23,188 nt of DNA from Candidatus Altarchaeota archaeon (GCA_018897475.1 JAHIKS010000110.1:1-23188), one strand, 5' to 3'. Positions 14,286-21,200 are shown, counted from the first letter of the stretch. The notes: generated from the letters alone by a model not told the origin. Translations and numbers: made by a program.

Positions 14286-14666
14286 ATGGAAAAAAGAAGG
14301 TCCAAAGTTCCGCTAAAGGTCGAACTGGAGCCAGAAAAGCCCATGGAAAAGGTAGAGGATCTCCTTGACCTCGTATTCTGGAAGGAACCATCCCTGACGG
14401 ATGAGGCCATCGAATTCCTAAGGCACGTGAAGGAGTGGGGCAGGACCGACTCCCCCTTCAGGGCCGAGGACTGGGACAACTACTGTGCCAGGACTGGGAT
14501 GAGCCAGGGCAAGTACCACAACATGCTCAGAAGGTTGAAGAAGGCGGGGATGATTGAAAAGACATATAATGAAAGCATAAAGGAGCACGAAATCAGAATC
14601 TCCGACAAGTTTTCCTTCTACCTCTCGAGGATGAGCAGGCTGTGGGACGGGTTCTGCAGCCGTTAG
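14286..14666 (+). CDS. Small winged-helix-like protein, possible autoregulated transcription factor
   Basis: The 126-residue product is cytosolic and charged. Residues about 35-55 form a helix (SLTDEAIEFLRHVKEWG). Then AEDWDNYCARTGMSQGKYHNML looks like a helix-turn-helix with recognition helix GKYHNMLRRLKKAGMI, and a strand-rich wing follows (TYNESIKEHEIRISDKF). A winged-helix DNA-binding role is inferred from this pattern only; no named family is recognised. A pair of identical palindromic sites flanks its promoter, which fits autorepression. Its stop overlaps the stop of the convergent dapA gene. Confidence 0.65.
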   Translation: MEKRRSKVPLKVELEPEKPMEKVEDLLDLVFWKEPSLTDEAIEFLRHVKEWGRTDSPFRAEDWDNYCARTGMSQGKYHNMLRRLKKAGMIEKTYNESIKEHEIRISDKFSFYLSRMSRLWDGFCSR

Positions 14667-15541
14667 ATAAGCTCCATATCCTGCAGAACCTTACTTATCC
14701 TTTCTCTGCTGTCCTCGCTCACTGGGACGAGGGGCAGCCTCGGGTTTCCTGCAGCCAGCCCCATCAGGTTCATCGCTGCTTTGGCTGGAGAGGGGTTGGT
14801 CTCTATGAACAGAATCTTTGATAGGGGATAGAGCTGATAGTGTACCTCCCGGGCCCTTTGCATATTGCCATCAAGAGCTGCATGAACCATCTCAGACATG
14901 AGCTTAGGGGCCACATTACTCACAACAGAAATTGCTCCCGCACCTCCAAGTGCAATTATCGGCAGATTAAGGGAATCGTCCCCTGAGATGACTGCAAACT
15001 TCTCGCCGCACTGCCTAACCTCTTTTGAGACCTGGTCCAGGTTTCCTGTCGCGTCCTTGATCCCTATAATGTTTGGGATTTCGGTTAGTCTCTTCGTCGT
15101 TGCCGGCTCGATATTCACCATCGTCCTGCTCGGCACCGTGTAGAGGATTATCGGGATGTCGACGGTCTCGGCGACCTTTTTGAAGTGCTGATAGACCCCC
15201 TCCTGCGTAGGCTTGTTGTAATAGGGGGAAATCATCAGAGCTGCGTCTGCTCCTGCGTCCTTCGCGTGCTGAGTGTAGTCAATGGATTCTGAGGTGCTGT
15301 TGCTTCCGGTTCCTGCGATTACGGGCACCTTGCCCTTGGCCTGGTCTATGGCAATCTCCACGACCTTTTTGTGCTCATCTGAGCTGAGAGTTGCAGACTC
15401 TCCGGTCGTTCCAACAGGCACAATCCCATCAATTCCCTCTGAAATCTGGAAGTCGATGTTCTTCCTGAATCCCTCCTCGTCCAGCTCGCCGTCCTCCCTG
15501 AAGGGAGTTACGAGAGCAGTAAATAGACCTCTGAATTCCAT
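14663..15541 (-). CDS. dapA: 4-hydroxy-tetrahydrodipicolinate synthase
   Basis: The 292-residue product condenses pyruvate with aspartate semialdehyde in lysine synthesis. Seen are FTALVTPF at the start, PVGTTGESATLSSDEH (Thr-Thr and Ser region), ALMISPYYNKPTQEG (Tyr), VPSRT (substrate-binding Arg), NIIGIKDATGN (Schiff-base Lys) and SGDDSLNLP. Two positions are unusual: the normal L-Y-N-V-P reads ILYTVPSRT, and Gly after SRT is Met. Related N-acetylneuraminate lyase-family aldolases therefore remain possible, though less likely. ATG 15541 is chosen because a GTATAAT box (15564-15570) lies 26 nt upstream and would fall inside the coding region if 15577 were the start. No other lysine genes are nearby. 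Confidence 0.88.
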   Translation of the reverse strand: MEFRGLFTALVTPFREDGELDEEGFRKNIDFQISEGIDGIVPVGTTGESATLSSDEHKKVVEIAIDQAKGKVPVIAGTGSNSTSESIDYTQHAKDAGADAALMISPYYNKPTQEGVYQHFKKVAETVDIPIILYTVPSRTMVNIEPATTKRLTEIPNIIGIKDATGNLDQVSKEVRQCGEKFAVISGDDSLNLPIIALGGAGAISVVSNVAPKLMSEMVHAALDGNMQRAREVHYQLYPLSKILFIETNPSPAKAAMNLMGLAAGNPRLPLVPVSEDSRERISKVLQDMELI

Positions 15542-15586
15542 TTTTACTCTAAAGTTACTAATCATTATACTATTCACCCATTAAAA
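15542..15586. promoter_or_regulatory. Divergent dapA/flpA promoter region, 45 bp
   Basis: On the minus strand GTATAAT (15570-15564) is placed for a leaderless dapA transcript from 15541. On the plus strand the AT-rich CATTATACTATTC (15563-15575) lies 12-24 nt before the flpA ATG. Both genes lack a clear Shine-Dalgarno. Confidence 0.45.
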
Positions 15587-16252
15587 ATGAGGCCGAAGCA
15601 GATATTTCCAGGGGTTTACAGTGTCGGCAGGGACATTGCAACGGAAAATTCAACCCCCGGGTTCAGGGTCTATGACGAAAGGCTCTTGAAGTCAAAGGGG
15701 AGGGAATACAGGCTCTGGGACCCCCACCGCAGCAAGCTTGCGGCAGGGATTGCCAAGGGACTGAAGAGGTTTCCCTTCAGCCCGAATTCGAATGTACTGT
15801 ATCTGGGCGCTTCCTCGGGAACCACCGCAAGCCATCTCGCTGACATCTGCCCCAACGGACTGATTTATTGCGTCGAGTTCTCGAAGAGGATGATGCAGGA
15901 TTTGCTGCAAGTAACCATGAGAAAGAGGAACATGGTTCCGGTTCTTGCGGATGCAAATTTGCCGGCAAATTATCTGCACCAGATTGCGAGAGTAGACATA
16001 TTATACCAGGACGTTGCTCAGAAGAACCAGGCCGAGATTTTGTTGAAGAATTCCGAACTGTTCAGGCCAAAATTTGCAATGCTCTCGATAAAGTCCAGGA
16101 GCATTAATGCGGTTGAAAGCCCGAAGAAGGTTTTCAAGCGTGAAATCGAAGAGCTGAAAAATGATTTTTCTGTTCTTGAGGAGATTGACCTCATGCCCTA
16201 TGATAAAGACCACGTTCTTGTTAACCTTGAGAGAAAAACGAAAGGGTTTTAA
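15587..16252 (+). CDS. flpA: Fibrillarin-like rRNA/tRNA 2'-O-methyltransferase
   Basis: The 221-residue product is the methyltransferase of C/D box sRNPs. It shows FPGVYSV, ENSTPGFRVYDERLL, YRLWDPHRSKLAAGI, the SAM-binding VLYLGASSGTTASHLAD, YCVEFSKRMMQDLL, VDILYQDVAQKNQAEILLKN and the C-terminal LMPYDKDHVLV, all characteristic. It normally works with Nop5 and L7Ae on guide RNAs. In many archaea nop5 is directly upstream of flpA, but here the upstream gene is the divergent dapA, so the partner must be encoded elsewhere. Confidence 0.96.
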   Translation: MRPKQIFPGVYSVGRDIATENSTPGFRVYDERLLKSKGREYRLWDPHRSKLAAGIAKGLKRFPFSPNSNVLYLGASSGTTASHLADICPNGLIYCVEFSKRMMQDLLQVTMRKRNMVPVLADANLPANYLHQIARVDILYQDVAQKNQAEILLKNSELFRPKFAMLSIKSRSINAVESPKKVFKREIEELKNDFSVLEEIDLMPYDKDHVLVNLERKTKGF

Positions 16253-16283
16253 AAAAATCTGGCGAATAACTAATTAGAAGATT

Positions 16284-16308
16284 GATTATATTTTTATCAG
16301 AGGTGATC
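16284..16308 (+). promoter_or_regulatory. TATA-like stretch and strong Shine-Dalgarno of the H1-like gene
   Basis: TTATATTTTTAT (16286-16297) is followed by GAGGTGATC (16300-16308), which matches the 16S rRNA 3' end over nine bases and sits 3 nt before ATG 16312. It is one of the best ribosome binding sites in the window and sets the start codon. Confidence 0.6.
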
Positions 16309-16311
16309 TCT

Positions 16312-16527
16312 ATGGCTACTAAAAAGAAGGCCAATAAGAAGACGACAAAAAAGAAGGTAACTAAAAAGACTACTAAGCGGAAAGTGACGCCTGTGAAGAG
16401 GAAGGTCACTAAGAAGAAGGTGACGAAGAAGACGCCTGTGAAGAGGAAGGTAGCGAAGAAAAGGCCTGTGAAGAGGAAGGCGACAAAGAAGACTACCAAG
16501 AAAAAATCGAGCAGGAAGAAGAGGTAA
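16312..16527 (+). CDS. Very lysine-rich histone H1-like protein
   Basis: The 71-residue product has 32 Lys and 7 Arg (55 percent basic), no acidic and no aromatic residues, and Ala/Thr/Val/Pro between. It consists of K-K-x-T-K-K and P-V-K-R-K-x-x-K-K units, like the tail of eukaryotic histone H1 and bacterial Hc1/Hc2-type proteins. It probably binds DNA or RNA non-specifically by charge. Three 16-bp copies of CCTGTGAAGAGGAAGG (16390, 16435 and 16465) within the gene show growth by in-frame duplication. The strong ribosome binding site and following T-rich tract suggest a real, well expressed gene. An extension of the frame to 16282 is rejected. Confidence 0.7.
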   Translation: MATKKKANKKTTKKKVTKKTTKRKVTPVKRKVTKKKVTKKTPVKRKVAKKRPVKRKATKKTTKKKSSRKKR

Positions 16528-16564
16528 ATATCTTCGGGAAAGCATCGGTCAAATCATCTATCTT

Positions 16565-16586
16565 ATTCTTTATTGTTTTTCTATTC
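16565..16586 (+). terminator. T-rich terminator-like tract after the H1-like gene
   Basis: A T-rich stretch containing TTGTTTTTCTATT begins about 40 nt past the stop. Archaeal transcription often ends in such tracts without a hairpin. The rest of 16528-16654 shows nothing recognisable. Confidence 0.35.
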
Positions 16587-16654
16587 CCCGCTGAGGCTGT
16601 TCATATTGATAGTGCTTATTGAATCCATGCTGCCGGAATAACTTCGTGAGGCCA

Positions 16655-16663
16655 TTTATATTG
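16655..16663 (+). promoter_or_regulatory. TATA box of the 29-residue basic protein gene
   Basis: TTTATATTG is centred about 26 nt upstream of ATG 16685, the spacing expected for a leaderless archaeal transcript that starts at the start codon. It supports expression of this very short frame. Confidence 0.55.
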
Positions 16664-16684
16664 CTCGAAACCAAGTATAATCCT

Positions 16685-16774
16685 ATGCCCTGCGGAAGAA
16701 AACGAAAACTCCAGAAGATGCGCAATCACAAGCAGAAGAAGCGCAGGAGGAAGCTGAGATACAAGAGAAAGTAG
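16685..16774 (+). CDS. 29-residue basic protein resembling bS22/mS38 (COX24/AURKAIP1) ribosomal proteins
   Basis: The product starts MPCGRKRKLQKM and ends RRRKLRYKRK, with 17 of 29 residues Lys or Arg. From memory it closely follows small Bacteroidetes proteins of the AURKAIP1/COX24 family (M-P-S-G-K-K-R-K ... K-M-x-x-H-K-x-K-K-R-x-R-K ... K-K), the group that includes the bacterial ribosomal protein bS22 and mitochondrial mS38. Those proteins bind the decoding region of the small ribosomal subunit. A TATA box is correctly placed for a leaderless mRNA. The gene lies next to another highly basic gene and near fibrillarin. The likeness is short and of low complexity, so homology is probable but not proven. 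Confidence 0.6.
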   Translation: MPCGRKRKLQKMRNHKQKKRRRKLRYKRK

Positions 16775-16812
16775 AGCTGAGTCTGTTTCTGTGAATTCAC
16801 CAGTATTATGCA

Positions 16813-16824
16813 GGGGAATTCCCC
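16813..16824. repeat. GGGGAATTCCCC palindrome between convergent genes
   Basis: This perfect 12-bp palindrome lies in the 68-bp gap between the short basic gene (plus) and the BatD-like gene (minus). Without a loop it is a weak hairpin. It may be just one of the many GAATTC sites in this genome. Confidence 0.35.
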
Positions 16825-16842
16825 GGCTAACTCCCGATAATT

Positions 16843-18342
16843 CTATTTTACGATATCGTATGCAAGCTTAACTATCCTCTCAAAGTCCCCGTCCCTTGGT
16901 TTGTACTTTGCGAATTTTACGAGGTTGCAGAGGTTGAGACATTCCTTTGTAGTGCCTAACTTTTTGTGCTTCTCCTTCTTCAGCAGCTGCACGACCTCGT
17001 AGTCGGTGAGTTCCTCATTCTGGTTGAGGGAATATCTGAAGTATAATCTGACAGCTTCCGAGACCTTGGTGTAGGCCTCCCGCCTCTCTCCCCGGGAATA
17101 CATGCCCTTGGCTTCGTTTATCATTCTCAGTGCAAGGTTCCTGAAGTCGACGGGCTTCTTCTCCTTGGGGGGTTCAGGAACCGGTTCATCCCTCCTTATT
17201 TTCTTCACGAGGAAGTAGAGGATTATTAACAGAGCCAGGAGAACAGGAAGCCATGCGGGGTCGAGCTTGTCGTCTTCCAGCCTCTCCCTCGCAATCTTTA
17301 TCTCGGTTATGTTCCCATCGGTTTTAATCTCCCCGGTTATGTTTGCATTGCGGTTTTCAGAATTGGAATACTGATAATTGAATTCGCTGAAATTGTTTTG
17401 AATCGGAGAAAGATTTCCTTGCTGCATCTGGTAGCCCTCCTCCCGCAGTATCTCCTGCATCCGCTGGAATTCCGGGCTCTGCTCGAGCTTTTCCTTCAGC
17501 TCCTTCAGCTCCTCGCTCGTGTGCTTCTCGAGCTCTTTAATCTCGCCGTCCTCCATCCTTCCGCTAATATCTGCAGTTTCATCGCCCTTCTGGTAGTCGT
17601 AGTTGAATTCACCGGTCCCATTGGACTCGGGGTTTATCTCCTTGTCCTGGAGTTCATATCCCTGCTCCTCAAGCTCCTTTTGCATCTGCTGAAACTCTTC
17701 ATTGCCCTCTATCATATCCTCCATCTGCTGCTGCATCTCCTGCTTCTGCTGCATTTGCTGTTCCATCTGCTGCTTGAGAGAATTCATGTCCTGGTTCTGC
17801 TGCTGCATCTCGTTGACTCTCTGCTGGAGGTCCTGTTGCTGCTGTTGCTGCTGTTGCTGTTGTTGCTGCTGACTGTAGGTGGTGCTCCTCCTGTTTACGC
17901 CGTCGCACTGATAGACCGTAGTGATGCCAGACTGCTGCAGATTCTGGTCCGGCTTCCCCTTGACCTCGATCTCCAGGTCGTTGGAGGTGATTTCCTCTTC
18001 CTGGCCCGTCAGAGGGTTGGTATATGTTATCTTTGCCGGCCCCAGGCTGTAGTTTCCTGGAGAATAGGCGACTATGGGCTCGTACTCCAGAGCGATTAGG
18101 GGGTCAAATGGGAGGCTCCTGTCAAGGCACTCTATATCCAGACCATTATCGGCGAAGACGTTCTGGTCCACTATCCGTATATCAATCTCCTGATTGAATG
18201 GATTGGTGAATTCAAGACTCATTATTACCTCATCGCCGACTGAAATCTCCTCCGGGTTGGCGGCCTTCCTTACTTCAAGCTGCTCCCCGGCGGCTATGCC
18301 CAAGAGTGCTGTAAACAGCAAAATAAATAAAATTCTTCTCAT
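16843..18342 (-). CDS. BatD-like membrane protein with 13-Gln tract
   Basis: The 499-residue product has a signal peptide (about 1-19) and a BatD/CARDB-like beta domain (about 20-130). A Gln/Met-rich region follows (about 156-212) with 13 consecutive Gln at 158-170. Next are two copies of a roughly 60-residue unit, E-F-Q-x-M-Q-x-x-L-x-E-x-G-Y-x-(L/M)-Q ... E-F-N-Y-x-Y ... I-x-G-x-(M/I) (about 215-273 and 290-350). One membrane helix (about 363-380) and a cytosolic tail with a DUF4129-like helical part (NEAKGMYSRGERREAYTKVSEAVRLYFRYSL) complete it. It is the last gene of a MoxR-DUF58-VWA operon, where a BatD-type protein is expected; its ATG overlaps the VWA stop. The long surface-exposed part probably binds a partner or matures an envelope complex. 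Confidence 0.7.
   Translation of the reverse strand: MRRILFILLFTALLGIAAGEQLEVRKAANPEEISVGDEVIMSLEFTNPFNQEIDIRIVDQNVFADNGLDIECLDRSLPFDPLIALEYEPIVAYSPGNYSLGPAKITYTNPLTGQEEEITSNDLEIEVKGKPDQNLQQSGITTVYQCDGVNRRSTTYSQQQQQQQQQQQQQDLQQRVNEMQQQNQDMNSLKQQMEQQMQQKQEMQQQMEDMIEGNEEFQQMQKELEEQGYELQDKEINPESNGTGEFNYDYQKGDETADISGRMEDGEIKELEKHTSEELKELKEKLEQSPEFQRMQEILREEGYQMQQGNLSPIQNNFSEFNYQYSNSENRNANITGEIKTDGNITEIKIARERLEDDKLDPAWLPVLLALLIILYFLVKKIRRDEPVPEPPKEKKPVDFRNLALRMINEAKGMYSRGERREAYTKVSEAVRLYFRYSLNQNEELTDYEVVQLLKKEKHKKLGTTKECLNLCNLVKFAKYKPRDGDFERIVKLAYDIVK
17833..17871. repeat. CAG/CAA triplet tract (13 codons)
   Basis: Mixed CTG and TTG triplets on the plus strand encode 13 Gln on the minus strand. 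Mixing of CAA and CAG codons argues for selection on the peptide or age rather than very recent slippage. Confidence 0.85.
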
Positions 18343-19292
18343 TGCAAAATCCTCTTCCCGAAGTATCTCAGATAAAAGCCAATCAGCATGAATAGTGCTG
18401 CGAGAACCACGAAATAATCCTTTACGGACGTGAATTCCTCCTCACGCTTTATGGTCTCCGGGATGTTCTTGTAGATTTCCTGCAGCGTATTCTCATCAAC
18501 GGCCTTGAAGTATTGCCCCTCCGTATGCTGGGCGATTCTTCTTAGCGTTTCCTCGTCCAGGTTGGCGTACTGCGGCCTCCCGAAGAAGTCGTAGCCCAGA
18601 ACGACCGGCTCCTCAGAGCCTATCCCTATGGTATAGACCTGAATCTCGTTCGTCTTTGCGAATTCTATCGATTCTGCGGGAGATATGACCCCCGCATTAT
18701 TCTCTCCATCGCTAAGGAGGATGACGATTCTCTTCTTGTTCGGGATGGAGGTGGCCATGTCTATCGCTAACGAAAGGCCGTCTCCTATTGCGGTCTGTCC
18801 GTTCGGCGGTCCAACTGCCTTTAGCTTCTCGGCTGCCTTGTCCTTGAAGGGGGTAAGATACGAGGAGGTGGTGGCTCCGTCGGAGAATATGACGATGCCA
18901 ACATTGTCCTTGATGTCAAGGTCCCCTATCAGAACCCCGGCGCTGGATTTAGCGGCTTCGAGCCTGTTGGGCTTGTAGTCTGGCGCCTGCATGCTCCCGG
19001 AAACATCGATTGCAAGGACGACATTGACTCCCTCCTTTGTCTGCTCCAAAGGGAGGTGGGGGTCAGAGAGAGCGATGATTAGCGAGGTAATTGCAACCAG
19101 CGTAATTAAGAGAAGAATCCTCTCCCGGTTTACTGCCTTCTTTCCTCCCGCTCTCTTTATCAAGTTGATGTTGCTGAATTTTATCGCAACCTTCCTGCCC
19201 CTGCGCATGGCCCAGAGGTAGAGATATAGTATTACCGGGATGGCCAGAAGGGCAACCAACCACTCCGGCTCCATGAATCTCAGCTCCATCAC
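18339..19292 (-). CDS. VWA-domain membrane protein (BatA/BatB-like)
   Basis: The 317-residue product starts with an N-terminal membrane region (about 8-28, then about 58-76). The VWA domain has the MIDAS motif in LAIDVSGSMQAPDYKPNRLEAAK (D-x-S-G-S), a GPPNGQTAIGDGL loop and IVILLSDGENNAG. A C-terminal membrane helix follows (FVVLAALFMLIGFYLRYF). This is the standard BatA/BatB layout: a metal-dependent protein-binding domain held outside the membrane between two anchors. It overlaps DUF58 upstream and the BatD-like gene downstream by 4 nt each (ATGA), so the set is translationally coupled. It probably acts with the MoxR ATPase in assembling or activating an envelope complex whose client is unknown. 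Confidence 0.88.
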   Translation of the reverse strand: MMELRFMEPEWLVALLAIPVILYLYLWAMRRGRKVAIKFSNINLIKRAGGKKAVNRERILLLITLVAITSLIIALSDPHLPLEQTKEGVNVVLAIDVSGSMQAPDYKPNRLEAAKSSAGVLIGDLDIKDNVGIVIFSDGATTSSYLTPFKDKAAEKLKAVGPPNGQTAIGDGLSLAIDMATSIPNKKRIVILLSDGENNAGVISPAESIEFAKTNEIQVYTIGIGSEEPVVLGYDFFGRPQYANLDEETLRRIAQHTEGQYFKAVDENTLQEIYKNIPETIKREEEFTSVKDYFVVLAALFMLIGFYLRYFGKRILQ

Positions 19293-20191
19293 CTTATCCT
19301 CCTTCTTCTTATTCCGAAGAACTTTATCATCTCTTTGGTCCAGTCATAGTCGGTCCTTATATCGATGATGTCGATGCCGTTGGAGCGGTGGAACCTCGTG
19401 GTTCTCTCCCTCTGCTCATTGGCAAGTTCAATGAAATTCCGCCTGAATTCCTCATCCGACGTATCGACCAGGATTTGTTCTCCTGTCTCCCCGTCTTCCA
19501 GGGATACAAGACCCACATCTGGAATCTCCTCCTCCCTCAAATCCCTGATATTTACGGAGATGAGGTCGTGCTTCTTGCCGAGGATTCTCATCGACTTTGC
19601 GTAGTTCTCCACCGGTTCATTGAAGTCTGAGATGAAGAACACTATCGCCTTCTTTCTCGTAATTCTGCTGATGAATTCAAGGCCCTGGTTGAGGTCGGTT
19701 GCCTTTTCCTCCGGCTCGTGGTAGAGGGTTTCCCTTATGACTCTCATGACCTGCTTCCTGCCCTTTCTTGGGGGGATGTACTTCTCGACCCTGTTGCTGA
19801 AGAGGATTAAACCAACCCGGTCATTATTTCTTAAGGCAGAGAATGCGATGCTTGCAATCAGCTCCGTTGCAGTATCCTTTTTCAGGTTGCTCTGGGTCCC
19901 GAAATCCAGCGAGCCGGAAATGTCGAAGGCAATCAGGATGGTGAGGTCCCTCTCCTCGATGAATTCCTTCACGTAGGGATGGCCAAACCTTGCAGTAACG
20001 TTCCAGTCTATGGTCCTTATGTCATCTCCCGGCTGATATTCCCTTACCTCGGAAAACTCAATGCCCCTCCCCTTGAAGGTGCTCTTGTATGCTCCCTGAA
20101 AGATAGAGTCGACGAACCTCTTGGTTCTTAGCTCAACCCGCCTCACGTTGCTCAGAATTTCCCTTATCCTTTCGCGCTCAAGCTGCTCCAT
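19289..20191 (-). CDS. DUF58 domain protein (MoxR-associated, VWA-like)
   Basis: The 300-residue product has SIFQGAYKSTFKGRGIEFSEVREYQPGDDIRTIDWNVTARFG in its first 75 residues, the hallmark of DUF58. A VWA-like part follows with IAFDISGSLDFG, NNDRVGLILFSN, PPRKGRKQVMRVIRE and IVFFISDFNEP. DUF58 proteins are constant partners of MoxR ATPases. It is cytosolic here, with no membrane helix. It begins 2 nt after the MoxR stop and overlaps the VWA gene. Confidence 0.92.
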   Translation of the reverse strand: MEQLERERIREILSNVRRVELRTKRFVDSIFQGAYKSTFKGRGIEFSEVREYQPGDDIRTIDWNVTARFGHPYVKEFIEERDLTILIAFDISGSLDFGTQSNLKKDTATELIASIAFSALRNNDRVGLILFSNRVEKYIPPRKGRKQVMRVIRETLYHEPEEKATDLNQGLEFISRITRKKAIVFFISDFNEPVENYAKSMRILGKKHDLISVNIRDLREEEIPDVGLVSLEDGETGEQILVDTSDEEFRRNFIELANEQRERTTRFHRSNGIDIIDIRTDYDWTKEMIKFFGIRRRRIR

Positions 20192-20193
20192 CT

Positions 20194-21180
20194 TTATGGA
20201 GTCTCGGTCTCTTCGAGAATCCTCTTTATGATATCCTCAACAGTAATTTCCTCGGCCTCGGCCTCGTAGGAGAGGATTAGTCTGTGCCTCAAAACGTCGT
20301 ATGCTATCTCCTTGATGTCATCGGGGACAACATAACCCCTTCCGTCCAGAAGTGCGTTAGCCTTTGCCCCGTGAATGAGATATATTGAGGCCCTGGGCGA
20401 GGCCCCGTAGGTTATCAGGTTCTCCAGATCGGGGAATTTCTCCGATTGCTCTCTTGTTGCGAATATAAGGTCGGCCACGTAATTTTTTATCTTGTCATCG
20501 ACATAGATTCTGTGAGTGAATTTCTGGAATTCAAGGATTTCCATGGGGCTCAGGATGGAATCGACCTTCAGCTCCTCCCCTGTCGTCATCCTGTTCATTA
20601 TCTCTATCTCCTCCTTCCTCGAGGGATGTTTTACAATGACCTTGAACATGAACCGGTCGAGCTGTGCCTCGGGCAAGGGGTAAGTGCCTTCTGTCTCAAT
20701 CGGATTCTGCGTCGCGAGAACCAGGAACGGCTTCGGTAGCTTCAGCGTATCCCCAGATATCGAGACCTGCCTCTCCTGCATCGCCTCCAGCAGGGCGGAC
20801 TGGACCTTCGGCGGAGCCCTGTTTATCTCATCTGCCAGGATGAAATTCGCGAAGATAGGCCCTTCTTTGGTTGTAAATGTTGCGGTCTTCTGGTTGTAGA
20901 TTTTTGTGCCGGTAATGTCAGCCGGTAGCAGGTCGGGCGTGAACTGAATCCTTCTGAAGCTGCAGTGCGTTATGTCAGCAAGGGTATGGACCATCAGCGT
21001 CTTTGCAAGACCGGGAACGCCTTCAAGAAGAATGTGGGCATTGCACAGCAGACCCATAAGAAGCCTTTTTACTGCATAATCCTGACCCACTATAATTTTG
21101 CGCGCCTCTTTCTCAAGGGAGTCTATCGTCTTGCCCAGCTCCTTTGCCTCGTTAGACAGTTTCTCTATCTCTTTGTCCAT
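20194..21180 (-). CDS. MoxR-family AAA+ ATPase
   Basis: The 328-residue product is a chaperone-like AAA+ ATPase. After an N-terminal coiled helix come IIVGQDYAVKRLLMGL, Walker A EGVPGLAKT, Walker B FILADEINRAPPKVQSALLEAMQE, sensor 1 LATQNPIETEGTYPLPEAQLDRF, and the sensor 2 region YGASPRASIYLIHGAKA, as in all MoxR proteins. It is the first gene of the operon with DUF58, VWA and BatD-like proteins and probably drives remodelling of a VWA-bound client. A TATA-like ATTTTTAATT (minus strand, 21201-21210) is centred 25 nt before the ATG, implying its own leaderless promoter. Confidence 0.96.
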   Translation of the reverse strand: MDKEIEKLSNEAKELGKTIDSLEKEARKIIVGQDYAVKRLLMGLLCNAHILLEGVPGLAKTLMVHTLADITHCSFRRIQFTPDLLPADITGTKIYNQKTATFTTKEGPIFANFILADEINRAPPKVQSALLEAMQERQVSISGDTLKLPKPFLVLATQNPIETEGTYPLPEAQLDRFMFKVIVKHPSRKEEIEIMNRMTTGEELKVDSILSPMEILEFQKFTHRIYVDDKIKNYVADLIFATREQSEKFPDLENLITYGASPRASIYLIHGAKANALLDGRGYVVPDDIKEIAYDVLRHRLILSYEAEAEEITVEDIIKRILEETETP

Positions 21181-21200
21181 AGTATTCTAATAGAAACGAA

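Noticed and set aside
15542..15577. 12-residue upstream extension of dapA
   Set aside because: It would run through the TATA-like box; ATG 15541 gives the usual length and N-terminus.
16282..16311. 10-residue upstream extension of the H1-like protein
   Set aside because: A nine-base Shine-Dalgarno lies just before ATG 16312, and the extension covers the TATA-like stretch.
16528..16684. Possible C/D box sRNA near fibrillarin
   Set aside because: A CTGA at about 16591 could be a D box, but no matching RTGATGA C box at a suitable distance is present.
17398..18099. 233-codon leucine-rich frame opposite the BatD-like gene
   Set aside because: Leu runs are the complement of the Gln-rich region (CAG/CAA read as CTG/TTG); the minus-strand protein has the operon context and domains.
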